DNA of 64,000 bases, taken from contig NZ_QKSM01000003.1 of NCBI RefSeq assembly GCF_003234185.1, positions 1 through 64,000 on the forward strand. Direction: 5' to 3'. Every line of letters begins with the position of its first letter. Position 1 is the first letter of the stretch. This DNA is from Curtobacterium sp. MCSS17_008 (GTDB taxonomy: Bacteria; Actinomycetota; Actinomycetes; Actinomycetales; Microbacteriaceae). The translations under genes were made by a program, and so were the position numbers. The notes beneath the pieces are model-generated. The model searched no databases. It saw only the letters and a list, made by a program, of their open reading frames with translations, and was not told where the DNA came from. Positions 7,343-15,217 of the stretch are shown piece after piece.

Positions 7343-7840
7343 ATGGAGCCCACTCGGCGGTACGCCGTCACCCTCCTCCGGTCGGCGGGAGCGGCGCTCT
7401 TCGCCGCCGCCGTCCTCACCGGCTGCAGCGCAGGCATCGGGAAGAGCCCGGAGCAGGCGAAGCAGTCCATCGTCACGTTCGTCGAGGGATCGACCGATGT
7501 GGTCGGTGACAGCTGGGAGGCCAGCGACGGACCAAGACTCGGGAAGTGCGGCCTCGCCCCTGGTGTGGGAGGCGTCCAGTACGTGTACGCGATGGTCCGT
7601 TCAGCCAGCGCTGATCCGGAGGCCGACGTCGAAGCGGTCGACCAGTACTGGAAGCAGATCGGGGTCACGACCGAGCGGTACCAGACCGGCGGCGAGGACC
7701 CGATCCTCGGCGTCCGGGGCAGGGGCGGCCCGGTAGAGTCGTCCGACTTCCGCGCAGATCCCCGCGGGTACACGATCGACGGCAGCTCGCAGTGCGTCGC
7801 CGGTGACTTCGACAAGATGAGTCTCGACAGCCAGGAATGA
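7343..7840 (+). CDS. Lipoprotein, member B of the local paralogous family
   Basis: A 165-residue predicted lipoprotein with lipobox AVLTGC (Cys28) and AAGGAG upstream of the ATG. It shares GVTTERYQTGGEDPILGVRG and GGPVESSDFRADPRGYT with the proteins at 5669-6184 and 13286-13804, plus the same helix-then-sheet order and a C-terminal cysteine (SQCVAG). The shared block defines a small family of surface lipoproteins whose role is not known. The hairpin at 7870-7898 follows. Confidence 0.86.
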   Translation: MEPTRRYAVTLLRSAGAALFAAAVLTGCSAGIGKSPEQAKQSIVTFVEGSTDVVGDSWEASDGPRLGKCGLAPGVGGVQYVYAMVRSASADPEADVEAVDQYWKQIGVTTERYQTGGEDPILGVRGRGGPVESSDFRADPRGYTIDGSSQCVAGDFDKMSLDSQE

Positions 7841-7869
7841 CGACGGCGACCTGACCACCGGAATCGACC

Positions 7870-7898
7870 CGCGCCTCCCGGCCGGGCCGGGAGACGCG
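7870..7898. terminator. Hairpin terminator between convergent genes
   Basis: A 13-bp stem with one mismatch (CGCGCCTCCCGGC arm) and a 3-nt loop lies 30 bases after the lipoprotein stop, facing the end of the membrane-protein gene at 7981. It can serve both strands. Confidence 0.75.
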
Positions 7899-7980
7899 TG
7901 TTCACCAGGCGGGACGGCGCGCGCCCGTCGGCGGTGGACGCGAGCGAACTCACGTCCGGGTTGCCTTCGCGGGGGACCCT

Positions 7981-8559
7981 TCACCGGACGTCGGCGCTCG
8001 ACCAGAGCTGTCGCGCGAGGCTCCAGCAAAGGCGCAGGACCGGTTGCATGCTGAGGGTGACCGCGACGAGCAGCGTGCCAGCCTGCAGGATGAGGAACCC
8101 GACGAGCGCAACGGGGAACAACGCCGTGATCGTGGTGGCGAGGGCGAACCCCACGAACAGTGTCGCGAGGGCTCGCCCGGCCGTGGAACTGTGAGGGCGG
8201 CGTCGGTGAACCAGTCCTGCCGCAGCGAACGTGAGTGGGACGAGTACCTGCAGTGTGACCGCGACGGGGAACCACAACTGAATGCTGCTGGCGGGGGAGC
8301 GAGTGGTCACGAAGCCGACGACGGCGACGGCGACGAGTACGGGAGCGAGGTCACGAGCGAACAGGCCACCAACGGCCGCCACCAAAGCAGCGAACACGGT
8401 CGCCACTGCGATGATCGGAGCGAGGGCTCCGGAGAGCGGGTGTGTTCCGATGAAACCGAGCAGGTTGTCGACGGAGAGCATGGCAGCCCCGATGGTGCCG
8501 AGGGACAACGACGTGGTGAGTGCTCGACGAGTCGAGCGGGACGTTCGTGGCGCGGTCAT
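7981..8559 (-). CDS. Membrane protein, last gene of a coupled three-gene unit
   Basis: A 192-residue protein with about five transmembrane helices (for example ALAPIIAVATVFAALVAAVGGLFA and WFPVAVTLQVLVPLTFAAAGLV). It has a basic start (MTAPRTSRSTRRALTT) and no recognised family. Its ATG overlaps the TGA of the lipoprotein gene upstream (ATGA), so the two are translationally coupled. Together with the secreted protein at 9365-9850 this suggests a surface complex with a membrane anchor. Function unknown. Confidence 0.82.
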   Translation of the reverse strand: MTAPRTSRSTRRALTTSLSLGTIGAAMLSVDNLLGFIGTHPLSGALAPIIAVATVFAALVAAVGGLFARDLAPVLVAVAVVGFVTTRSPASSIQLWFPVAVTLQVLVPLTFAAAGLVHRRRPHSSTAGRALATLFVGFALATTITALFPVALVGFLILQAGTLLVAVTLSMQPVLRLCWSLARQLWSSADVR

Positions 8560-9365
8560 CCTCCGGCTCCGTCGAGTGGGCGCACAGAGTCTCCGACTGC
8601 GCGGTACGCGGTGGTGCACTGCCGCTTGAGCGGCGGACCGATCGGTGAGAGCGCCGCGATCCATCGATCCTTGTCCGTGATCTGCAACGCGCGGCTCCGA
8701 CCGAGGTCGTCGACTGCTGTGTGCACCGCAACTTCGACTCCGGGGAACAGCACGCCGTACTGAGGGGCAGACGAGTCTCGCTGCTTCGGATGCTGCACGT
8801 ACCGTTGCGCCTCGCTCGAGACGTAGAGCATGCAGGTGGTCAGGTAGTCCTGCTCGGCGGTCAGTGGGACGGGTGACCCGAGATCGTCCGCTGTCCGGGG
8901 TGCTCCACTCGGAGGCCTGACCGCCGCGACGGTCCCGGGAGCTCCGATGACGTACCAGTTCGCGCCCCTCGCGACCGCACGTTCGGCTCCGAGCGTGCCG
9001 TCCCAGTCGTCGAGGGTCTGCGGCACCGATGCCGCATGTGCGTAGACGCGAATGAAGGTCAGCTCCTCTCGATCGAAGCAGTCGAAGCCGCGCATGCTGT
9101 CCCAGAACGCAAGATCGTCCAGCAGCGCATCGGCTCGCGTGCACGGAACCGTTGCTCGAAGCTCGTCAGCCAGATGCTGCATCGCTGCCGCATCAAGAGT
9201 CGGTCCCGCCGCGGGTGCAGACGCCGGCGCGGTCGTCTCGGCGTGAGGGCGCAGGATGTGTGGTCGCTGGACATCGGAGCCCGATGAGCACGCGACCAAG
9301 ACGGCTGCGGCGACGCAGGTCGAAGCCAGGGCCCCGACGCTGCGTCGCCACGGTTGCTCGGGCAT
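8556..9365 (-). CDS. Lipoprotein, middle gene of a coupled three-gene unit
   Basis: A 269-residue predicted lipoprotein with lipobox VLVAC (Cys26), then an Ala/Pro-rich linker and a globular domain with several cysteines (TVPCTRADAL, RGFDCFDREE, LTTCMLYV, KRQCTTAYRA). These could pair as two disulphides. No family was recognised. Its ATG shares one base with the upstream TGA (TGATG), and its own TGA overlaps the next ATG, so all three genes of the unit are coupled. Probably exported and anchored to the membrane. Confidence 0.82.
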   Translation of the reverse strand: MPEQPWRRSVGALASTCVAAAVLVACSSGSDVQRPHILRPHAETTAPASAPAAGPTLDAAAMQHLADELRATVPCTRADALLDDLAFWDSMRGFDCFDREELTFIRVYAHAASVPQTLDDWDGTLGAERAVARGANWYVIGAPGTVAAVRPPSGAPRTADDLGSPVPLTAEQDYLTTCMLYVSSEAQRYVQHPKQRDSSAPQYGVLFPGVEVAVHTAVDDLGRSRALQITDKDRWIAALSPIGPPLKRQCTTAYRAVGDSVRPLDGAGG

Positions 9366-9850
9366 CACTGCCACTGCACGCCGGCCCAGCCGACGCCGGT
9401 GAGGCCCTTCATCTTCTTGGTGGCGGCCACATTGCCCCACGGGACGAACTTCGAGCGACCGGTTCCGCAGTCCAGGGCAGTCCAGGTCGGAGCGTGCTTC
9501 GAGTTGAAGGACTTCCCCCAGATGCAGGGGTTCGAGTTGCCCTGGTGCTTGTACCACTTGTACTGCACCTGGGTCGATGCCGTCGCGCCGATGACGCTGC
9601 AGCCGTTCAACGACTGCGACATCTTTGCCACGACGGCGAATGCTCGGTCCTTGCAATCGCCCGACCGAGTGGAACCCCCGTCGTGGGCGAAGACGACCTC
9701 CCCGGTGGGATCGAAGCTCTCATCGATCACCACGTTCGGCGGGACCTCGATCTGCCTCGTGCTCTGCGCCTGCGCGGGCGCCGCGATCAGGAGCGACGCC
9801 GCCGTTGCCGTGGTCACGATTGCCGCGCCAACGGTCCGTGCTTTCTTCAT
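9365..9850 (-). CDS. Secreted cysteine-containing protein, first gene of a coupled three-gene unit
   Basis: A 161-residue protein with a classical signal peptide (MKKARTVG, hydrophobic run to about residue 23) and likely cleavage after APAQA (28). The mature part has four cysteines (GDCKDR, NGCSVIG, NPCIWG, LDCGTG) that could form two disulphides. It ends GWAGVQWQ. No named family was recognised. The small basic secreted form recalls secreted inhibitors or bacteriocin-like proteins, but nothing proves this. GGGGAGAAG lies upstream of the ATG at 9850. Translation couples it to a lipoprotein and a membrane protein. Confidence 0.8.
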   Translation of the reverse strand: MKKARTVGAAIVTTATAASLLIAAPAQAQSTRQIEVPPNVVIDESFDPTGEVVFAHDGGSTRSGDCKDRAFAVVAKMSQSLNGCSVIGATASTQVQYKWYKHQGNSNPCIWGKSFNSKHAPTWTALDCGTGRSKFVPWGNVAATKKMKGLTGVGWAGVQWQ

Positions 9851-10012
9851 TTTCTTCTCCCCACAAGCCGCCGCGAGTTCGGCGGTGGAACACAGCGTCC
9901 TACACATCAGTAGGGCGGTCAACCTTGCATCCGCGAGGTGAAACTGTGTTCGAGAGGCCTCGAGTGTGAGCTCGGATCCGGGGACGATCGGCGTCGAAGC
10001 CGGTTGCCTGCG

Positions 10013-10094
10013 ACCCCTTCGGGGTGTCGGCTGAACGAGCACCTTCGGAGCCGACGCGAACGGCGGCTCGCTTCCTCCTGGAAGTGAGCCGCCG
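10013..10094 (-). terminator. Hairpin region after mesD
   Basis: A 15-bp stem with one mismatch (10061-10075 with 10080-10094, 4-nt loop TCCT) lies 16 bases after the mesD stop. A smaller ACCCC-TTC-GGGGT hairpin lies beyond it at 10013-10025. Together they form a likely terminator for the mesX-mesD operon. Confidence 0.75.
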
Positions 10095-10110
10095 TGGCGT
10101 CTCGCGGCGG

Positions 10111-11160
10111 TCAGCGCGCTGCCGGCGCGGCGACCTTCGCGAGCTCGGCTCGCACGATGTCCGCGCCGGCGGACAGCGCGCCGAGCTTCTGCAGGGCTGC
10201 CCCTCGGGCCAGCGGCGCCATGCCGCAGTTCGTGCTCGGGATGAGCTTGTCGGCGTCGACGTGGTCGAGGGCCCGGCGGAGGACCGCGGCGACCTCGTCC
10301 GGCGTCTCGACCTGCTCGGTGGCGACGTCGATCGCACCGAGCATGACCTTCTTGCCTCGGATCAGTTCGACGAGTTCGAGCGGGACGTGGGAGTGGATGC
10401 ACTCGAGCGAGACGATGTCGATCGACGACTGCTGCAGGAGCGGGAAGGACTGCTCGTACTGCCGCCACTCGGCGCCGAGGGTCTCCTTCCACCTGTTGTT
10501 CGCCTCGATGCCGTAGCCGTAACAGATGTGCACGGCGGTCTCGGCACGCAGGCCCTCGGCAGCGCGCTCGAGTGCGGCGACGCCCCAGTCCTGCACCTCT
10601 TCGTGGAAGACGGTGAAGGCGGGCTCGTCGAACTGGATGACGTCGACGCCGGCGTCCTGCAGCTCGAGTGCCTCCTGGTTGAGGATCGTGGCGAACTCCC
10701 ACGCCAGCTTCTCGCGGCTCTTGTAGTGCTGGTCGGACAGGGTGTCGATCATGGTCATCGGGCCGGGGAGCGCCCACTTGATCGGCCGGTCGGTCTGGGC
10801 ACGGAGGAACCTCGCGTCCTCGACGAACACCGGGGCGGGGCGGCTCACAGCGCCGACGACCGTGGGCACGGCGGCGTCGTACCGGTCGCGGATGCGGACG
10901 GTCTCCTTGCGCTCCTGGTCGATGCCGTCGAGGTGCTCGATGAACGTCGTCACGAAGTGCTGTCGGGTCTGCTCGCCGTCACTGACGATGTCGATGCCGT
11001 TACGCTCCTGCTCGTGGACGGCGGAGCGGAGGGCGTCCTGCTTGCCCTCGACCAGCGCGTCTCCTTCGAGCAGCCAGGGGGACCAGAGTCGCTCGGGCTC
11101 GGCGAGCCAGGACGGCTTCGGCAGGCTGCCGACGATCGAGGTGGGGAGGAGCGTGCTCAT
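10111..11160 (-). CDS. mesD: Cobalamin-independent methionine synthase, MesD type
   Basis: A 349-residue protein that covers only the C-terminal catalytic half of MetE-type methionine synthases. The zinc-ligand pattern is present: His211 and Cys213 in HICYGYG, and Cys312 in STNCGM. FDEPAF (177-182) and the N-terminal VGSLPKP are also typical. The lack of the N-terminal MetE half and the immediate upstream DUF1852 gene place it in the MesD group. MesD enzymes are reported to make methionine from homocysteine without methyl-tetrahydrofolate and to need MesX and oxygen. ATG at 11160, 20 nt after mesX. A LysR gene divergent from mesX probably controls the pair. Confidence 0.88.
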   Translation of the reverse strand: MSTLLPTSIVGSLPKPSWLAEPERLWSPWLLEGDALVEGKQDALRSAVHEQERNGIDIVSDGEQTRQHFVTTFIEHLDGIDQERKETVRIRDRYDAAVPTVVGAVSRPAPVFVEDARFLRAQTDRPIKWALPGPMTMIDTLSDQHYKSREKLAWEFATILNQEALELQDAGVDVIQFDEPAFTVFHEEVQDWGVAALERAAEGLRAETAVHICYGYGIEANNRWKETLGAEWRQYEQSFPLLQQSSIDIVSLECIHSHVPLELVELIRGKKVMLGAIDVATEQVETPDEVAAVLRRALDHVDADKLIPSTNCGMAPLARGAALQKLGALSAGADIVRAELAKVAAPAAR

Positions 11161-11180
11161 GCGCGTGGGGGTCCAGTCGG

Positions 11181-12194
11181 TCAGTGGGTGAGGGCGGCAG
11201 GGGTGGTCTGGTCGGCGAGGGTGTTGTGGCCGGCGGGGGTGGTCTGGTCGGCGAGCCAGCGGTCGAGGAAGTCGCGGTGCGGTGTGACGAGGTGCTCCTC
11301 GGTCCACCGGCCCTGCGTGACGCCGAGGCGGCTGCGTTCCTCGCGGTCGTAGGCGATGCCGGTCGATGACCAGTCATCGTGCTCGAGTGTCGGGCGGAAC
11401 ACACTCGGTGCGACCACGTTCGCGTTGTAGATCTCCGGGCGGTAGATCTTCTGGAACGTCTCCATGGTGGCGATGGTGCCGATCAACTGGAGGTCCGAGT
11501 AGTCGTTGACGACGTCGCCGCGCGAGTAGAAGGCGAGCGGCGCCTTCGCCCCCGGCGGCATGAAGTACCGGACCTGCATGCCCATGCGGCCGAAGTAGTC
11601 GTCGGTGAGCGACGAGTGCTCGTGCTCGTACTCCGCGCCGAGGACCGGGTGGACGACGCCCGTCTGCCGGTAGGTCTGGCTCGTCGAGACGCTGATGCAG
11701 ACGACCGGCTCCGCGTCGAACTCCGACCGGAAGGCGTCGGACCGCAGGAAGTGCTGGAAGAGCTGCCCGTGCAGCAGCCCGAAGTCGGCGGGGAGCGAGG
11801 GCGCCGACGGCAGCCGGACCGCGAAGTCGTGGTCGCGGAGGTACGACGAGAAGTTGTTGCCGACGATCCCCTGGTGACGCTCGCCGGAGTGCTGGTCGAC
11901 GATCGTGACGTCGAGCACCTCGATCAGGGGGAAGCGCTCGACCTGTCCGCCGTCCTCGAACTGCATCGTGACCGACACGATGTCGAGCTCGACGCGGTAA
12001 CGGTCGGCGTCCGGGTCGCCGGCAAGGTCGTTGCAGCGCCCGTCGATCAGCGCGAGCGCGTTGCGGAGGTTCTGCTGGCGGTGCTCCCCGCGGGCGAGGT
12101 TCGCGAAGTTCGTCGTCAGGCGGGAGCTCTCCGCCGGCGAGTAGTCCTCGTCGAAGTGGGTCCTGCTGATGCTGAAGGTGATGTCGTTCGCCAT
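11181..12194 (-). CDS. mesX: DUF1852 protein, putative oxygenase MesX
   Basis: A 337-residue member of DUF1852. It begins MANDITFSISRTHFDEDYSP and contains the conserved LIEVLDVTIVDQHSGERHQG and TMETFQKIYRPEIYNANVVAPSVF-like blocks (the latter around residues 245-270). MesX is found almost only beside mesD and is required for its function. It is proposed to be an oxygenase supplying the methyl group, but the reaction is not settled. The C-terminus carries a tandem repeat of LADQTTPA (unit 12 codons) that looks like a recent duplication outside the conserved domain. First gene of the mesX-mesD operon, divergent from lysR. Confidence 0.9.
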   Translation of the reverse strand: MANDITFSISRTHFDEDYSPAESSRLTTNFANLARGEHRQQNLRNALALIDGRCNDLAGDPDADRYRVELDIVSVTMQFEDGGQVERFPLIEVLDVTIVDQHSGERHQGIVGNNFSSYLRDHDFAVRLPSAPSLPADFGLLHGQLFQHFLRSDAFRSEFDAEPVVCISVSTSQTYRQTGVVHPVLGAEYEHEHSSLTDDYFGRMGMQVRYFMPPGAKAPLAFYSRGDVVNDYSDLQLIGTIATMETFQKIYRPEIYNANVVAPSVFRPTLEHDDWSSTGIAYDREERSRLGVTQGRWTEEHLVTPHRDFLDRWLADQTTPAGHNTLADQTTPAALTH

Positions 12195-12288
12195 GGTCCG
12201 CAGTCCGGTCGTCGAGCGCCCGCGGGCACTGTGGGAAGAGTCCTCCGATCATGACGGGAGGCGCGGGTCATCAGGTAATACCGAGACA

Positions 12289-12304
12289 CTATGCAGTCGC
12301 ATAG
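12289..12304. promoter_or_regulatory. Candidate LysR operator between mesX and lysR
   Basis: CTATGC-AGTC-GCATAG is a perfect 6-bp inverted repeat with a 4-bp centre, 10 bp before the lysR start and about 95 bp before mesX. A further CTATG half-site overlaps the lysR start codon. Size and position fit a LysR binding site. The right half overlaps the lysR -10 box, so autoregulation is likely. Confidence 0.6.
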
Positions 12305-12307
12305 CCT
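12302..12307 (+). promoter_or_regulatory. Leaderless-type -10 element of the lysR gene
   Basis: TAGCCT lies exactly six bases before the ATG at 12314 and no Shine-Dalgarno sequence is present. This fits a leaderless transcript and decides for the ATG over the GTG at 12308. Confidence 0.6.
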
Positions 12308-12313
12308 GTGCCT

Positions 12314-13261
12314 ATGGCTCGCGTCGCGAACGACATCACCCTGCAGCAGCTGCGGTACTTCATCGAGGTCGCGTCCGAGGGCTCGATCAGCGCAGCGGCC
12401 GACCTGCTCTACGTCTCGCAGCCGACCATGTCGGCCGCGATGAAGGACCTGGAGGCGCGCATCGGGCGCCCGCTCTTCACCCGCTCTGCGCGCGGGGTCG
12501 TGCTCACCGTCGACGGTGTGGAGTTCCTCGGGTACGCGCGGCAGGTCATCGAGCAGGTGTCGTTGCTCGAGCAGCGGTACGTCGGGCGCCAGGCCTCGCG
12601 CCGGCTGCTCGGGGTGTCCGCGCAGCACTACTCGTTCGCGGTCGAGGCCTTCGTCCGGATGGTCGAGGGCGCCGACACGGACCAGTACGAGTTCTCGCTG
12701 CGCGAGACCCGCACGTGGGACATCATCGAGGACGTTCGGACGCTCCGGAGCGAGCTCGGCATCCTCTACCGCAACGACTTCAACCGGCAGGTCCTCGGCA
12801 AGCTCATGCGGGACGCCGGGGTCGTGTTCACGCCGCTCTTCGTCGCGCAGCCGCACATCTTCGTCGCCCGGCGGAACCCGTTGGCGGCGCAGGAGCGGGC
12901 GACGCTCGACGACCTCGCGGAGCTCCCGCGGCTGACGTTCGACCAGGGTGCGAACAACTCCTTCTACCTGGCCGAGGAGATCCTGTCGACGATGTCGAGC
13001 AAGCGGGAGATCCGGGTGTCGGACCGGGCGACGATCTTCAACCTCATGATCGGCCTCGGCGGGTACACGATCTCGACCGGGCTCATCAGCGACGACCTCG
13101 ACCCGGAGATCGTGGCGATCCCGCTCGACGTCGACGAGCGGATCGAGATCGGGTGGATCGCGCACTCGTCGGTGCCCCTGACCGAGCAGGCGCAGACGTA
13201 CCTGGAGGAGTTGCGGGCGGTCGTCGTCAGTTACGGGGTCGAGCCGCTGGGGGCGCACTGA
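12314..13261 (+). CDS. LysR-family transcriptional regulator of mesX-mesD
   Basis: A 315-residue LysR protein. The N-terminal winged helix-turn-helix is LQQLRYFIEVASEGSISAAA followed by LYVSQPTMSAAMKDLE (about residues 9-48). A two-lobed effector domain follows from about residue 90. It is divergent from mesX, 119 bp apart, with a palindrome in the gap, so it probably activates methionine synthesis genes. MetR and other methionine LysR proteins sense homocysteine. Whether this one does is inference. Confidence 0.93.
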   Translation: MARVANDITLQQLRYFIEVASEGSISAAADLLYVSQPTMSAAMKDLEARIGRPLFTRSARGVVLTVDGVEFLGYARQVIEQVSLLEQRYVGRQASRRLLGVSAQHYSFAVEAFVRMVEGADTDQYEFSLRETRTWDIIEDVRTLRSELGILYRNDFNRQVLGKLMRDAGVVFTPLFVAQPHIFVARRNPLAAQERATLDDLAELPRLTFDQGANNSFYLAEEILSTMSSKREIRVSDRATIFNLMIGLGGYTISTGLISDDLDPEIVAIPLDVDERIEIGWIAHSSVPLTEQAQTYLEELRAVVVSYGVEPLGAH

Positions 13262-13285
13262 GCCGTCGAGGATCTCCGCCGCTCG

Positions 13286-13804
13286 TCACTCCCCGTTGCT
13301 CTGCATCTCGACGGCGTTCCCGTCAGCACATTCGGAGGTTGCTGAGACGGTGTACCGACGGGTGTCCGCCAGGAAGCTGATGGACGTGGTCGGGCCACCT
13401 GCGCCGCGGAGACCGAGGATCGGGTCGTCACCCCCACTCTTGTACGGTTGCGTGGTGATCCCGGCTTCCTCCCACAGCTTCTTGATCACGGCGATGTCCG
13501 CTTCGGGTTCGCCGGTCGGCTTCGCGAGAGCCTTGATGTACCTGTAGGCAGCGCCGTCGCTGCCGTCGCTCTTGCTGCACTGTTCGACCGAGGGCCCGCT
13601 GTAGACCTCCCAATCGCCCTCGAGTGAGGAGGCAGTCCGATCGACGATGTCCTGCACGGACTGCCGGGCCTCGGCAGTGCTCACGGGCTTGTTGCTCTCC
13701 GAGTCCACGGGGCCTCCTCCACTACAACCGGTGATGACGACGATCGCTGTCGCCGCGGTGATGACCGCGGTCACCGAACGGACGTGCTTCCTCACCATCC
13801 GCAT
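13286..13804 (-). CDS. Lipoprotein, member C of the local paralogous family
   Basis: A 172-residue predicted lipoprotein with lipobox VVITGC (Cys27). The mature domain repeats the family signature seen at 5669-6184 and 7343-7840: GITTQPYKSGGDDPILGLRG, GGPTTSISFLADTRRYT and a late cysteine (SECADG). ATG at 13804. A 24-codon open frame with a good ribosome site ends three bases before this start, so translation may be coupled. It sits about 6 kb from the other two copies, across the mes operon. Confidence 0.86.
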   Translation of the reverse strand: MRMVRKHVRSVTAVITAATAIVVITGCSGGGPVDSESNKPVSTAEARQSVQDIVDRTASSLEGDWEVYSGPSVEQCSKSDGSDGAAYRYIKALAKPTGEPEADIAVIKKLWEEAGITTQPYKSGGDDPILGLRGAGGPTTSISFLADTRRYTVSATSECADGNAVEMQSNGE

Positions 13805-13807
13805 CGG

Positions 13808-13882
13808 TCAGAGATCCGCTCCGACGACGATCCCGAGGCCGACCTCGAAGGGGGTCGGCCCCTTCGGGTGGTACGCGGTCAT
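13808..13882 (-). CDS. Small ORF (24 aa), possible leader peptide
   Basis: ATG at 13882 is preceded by AGGGAGA at good spacing. The frame encodes 24 residues (MTAYHPKGPTPFEVGLGI, then VVGADL) and stops three bases before the lipoprotein start. Nearly all third positions are G or C, as in real genes here, and the peptide has a natural Pro/Gly/hydrophobic pattern. It may be a small protein or a leader coupled to the lipoprotein gene. No family is known to me. Confidence 0.5.
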   Translation of the reverse strand: MTAYHPKGPTPFEVGLGIVVGADL

Positions 13883-13969
13883 CTTGTCTCCCTGTCCTCG
13901 GGTCGTCGTTCGTCGGCTGAGCGTACCGCGGCCGACGGAGCCCACGTAGGGGCGAGGCTCAGCGGGTAT

Positions 13970-13983
13970 TGACTACGTAGTCA
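13970..13983. promoter_or_regulatory. LacI-type operator upstream of lacI
   Basis: TGACTACGTAGTCA is a perfect 14-bp palindrome with the central CG typical of LacI-family sites. It lies 70 bp before the lacI start and implies autoregulation. Confidence 0.65.
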
Positions 13984-14052
13984 TGGTCGTGGTTGTGTTG
14001 CTCCCACACCCGCTCGACGGGTGTCCACCCGACGCAGCGAAGGAGCCCGCCG

Positions 14053-15114
14053 ATGAGCGACACCGCCCCCGTGCGCCGCCTCCGCCCTGCGTCGATGACC
14101 GACGTCGCCGCCCTCGCCGGCGTCTCGCAGAAGACCGTCTCCCGCGTGGTGAACGACGAGCCCCACGTCACCGAGGCAGTGCGTGCCAAGGTCGAGGCTG
14201 CGATCGCCGAGCTCGGGTTCCGCCCGAACGCCGCTGCCCGATCGCTCAAGTCCCAGCGCTCCCGCCGGGTCGGCCTCATCACCATCGGCACGAACCTCTA
14301 CGGCCCGATCGCGATGCTCACCGGCGTCGAGCAGGCTTGCCGCACGAACGGCTACGCCCTGTCGATCGTCCGCACGGTGACGGCCTCCGCAGCCGAACTC
14401 CAGCCTGCCGTCGACTCCCTCGTCGAGCAGGGCGTCGAGGCGATCGTCCTGTCCGAGCCGGTCGAGAACCAGATGGACCAGCTGCGGATGCCCCCGGGCG
14501 TCACGGTCCTGACGCTCGGCCCGCCCGACGTCGCCGACCGCGAGAACACCCTCGCGGTCGGTCTCGACGAGAGTGGAGCCGCGTTCGCCGCGACGGACCA
14601 CCTGCTCGCCCTCGGTCACGAGACCGTGTGGCACATCGCCGGTCCGGCGAACTGGACGTCGAGCGTCCGCCGCGAGCAGGGGTGGCGCGCCGCCCTGCAG
14701 GACGCGGGCGTCGCCGAGCATGCACCGATCGAGGGGGACTGGTCTCCCCAGAGCGGTCACGACGCGATGCGGTCGCTGCTCACCCGCCCCGACGTCACCG
14801 CGGTCTTCGTCGCGAACGACCAGATGGCGATCGGCGCCATGTCCGCCGTCCAGCATGCGGGGTTGTCCGTGCCGCGAGACGTCAGCATCGTCGGGTTCGA
14901 CGACATGCCGGTCGCCGCCTTCCTGTCGACGCCCCTCACCACGATCCGCCAGGACTTCGACGAGTCGACCCGTCTCGCGATGCACCGCCTCTTCCGCACC
15001 CTCGACGGCCACCCGCCCGCCGAGCGGCACCGGATGCTCCCGGGACAGCTGATCACGCGCGCCACCAGCGCGCCGCCCTCCGCCGAGCGCCGCCACCTCC
15101 GCCGCGCCGACTGA
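14053..15114 (+). CDS. LacI-family transcriptional repressor of the beta-galactoside operon
   Basis: A 353-residue LacI protein. The N-terminal headpiece is SMTDVAALAGVSQKTVSRVVN (about 14-34) with the hinge FRPNAAARSLKS. A periplasmic-binding-like domain follows, with SIVGFDDMP near residue 278. AAGGAG sits eight bases before the ATG at 14053. It precedes an ABC importer and GH42 beta-galactosidase on the same strand, with palindromes before itself and before the importer. It is therefore the likely sugar-responsive repressor of that operon. Confidence 0.93.
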   Translation: MSDTAPVRRLRPASMTDVAALAGVSQKTVSRVVNDEPHVTEAVRAKVEAAIAELGFRPNAAARSLKSQRSRRVGLITIGTNLYGPIAMLTGVEQACRTNGYALSIVRTVTASAAELQPAVDSLVEQGVEAIVLSEPVENQMDQLRMPPGVTVLTLGPPDVADRENTLAVGLDESGAAFAATDHLLALGHETVWHIAGPANWTSSVRREQGWRAALQDAGVAEHAPIEGDWSPQSGHDAMRSLLTRPDVTAVFVANDQMAIGAMSAVQHAGLSVPRDVSIVGFDDMPVAAFLSTPLTTIRQDFDESTRLAMHRLFRTLDGHPPAERHRMLPGQLITRATSAPPSAERRHLRRAD

Positions 15115-15151
15115 TCCCGGACGGGAGGCGCGACTCGCGTTCGTCCCGTGC

Positions 15152-15163
15152 GTGAGCGCTCAC
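15152..15163. promoter_or_regulatory. LacI-type operator before the GH42 ABC operon
   Basis: GTGAGCGCTCAC is a perfect 12-bp palindrome with a central CG, close to the CebR/BxlR-type sites of actinobacteria. It lies 55 bp before the binding-protein start, where a bound repressor would block the operon. Confidence 0.75.
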
Positions 15164-15217
15164 ACGCGCTCACCACCCACCCACCGACCACCCGACGACG
15201 ACGTCAGGAGTCAGCAC

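Noticed and set aside
12195-12313. Possible SAM or cobalamin riboswitch before mesX
   Set aside because: The gap to lysR is only 119 bp and holds a palindrome and promoter signals. I could not find the conserved cores of either riboswitch.
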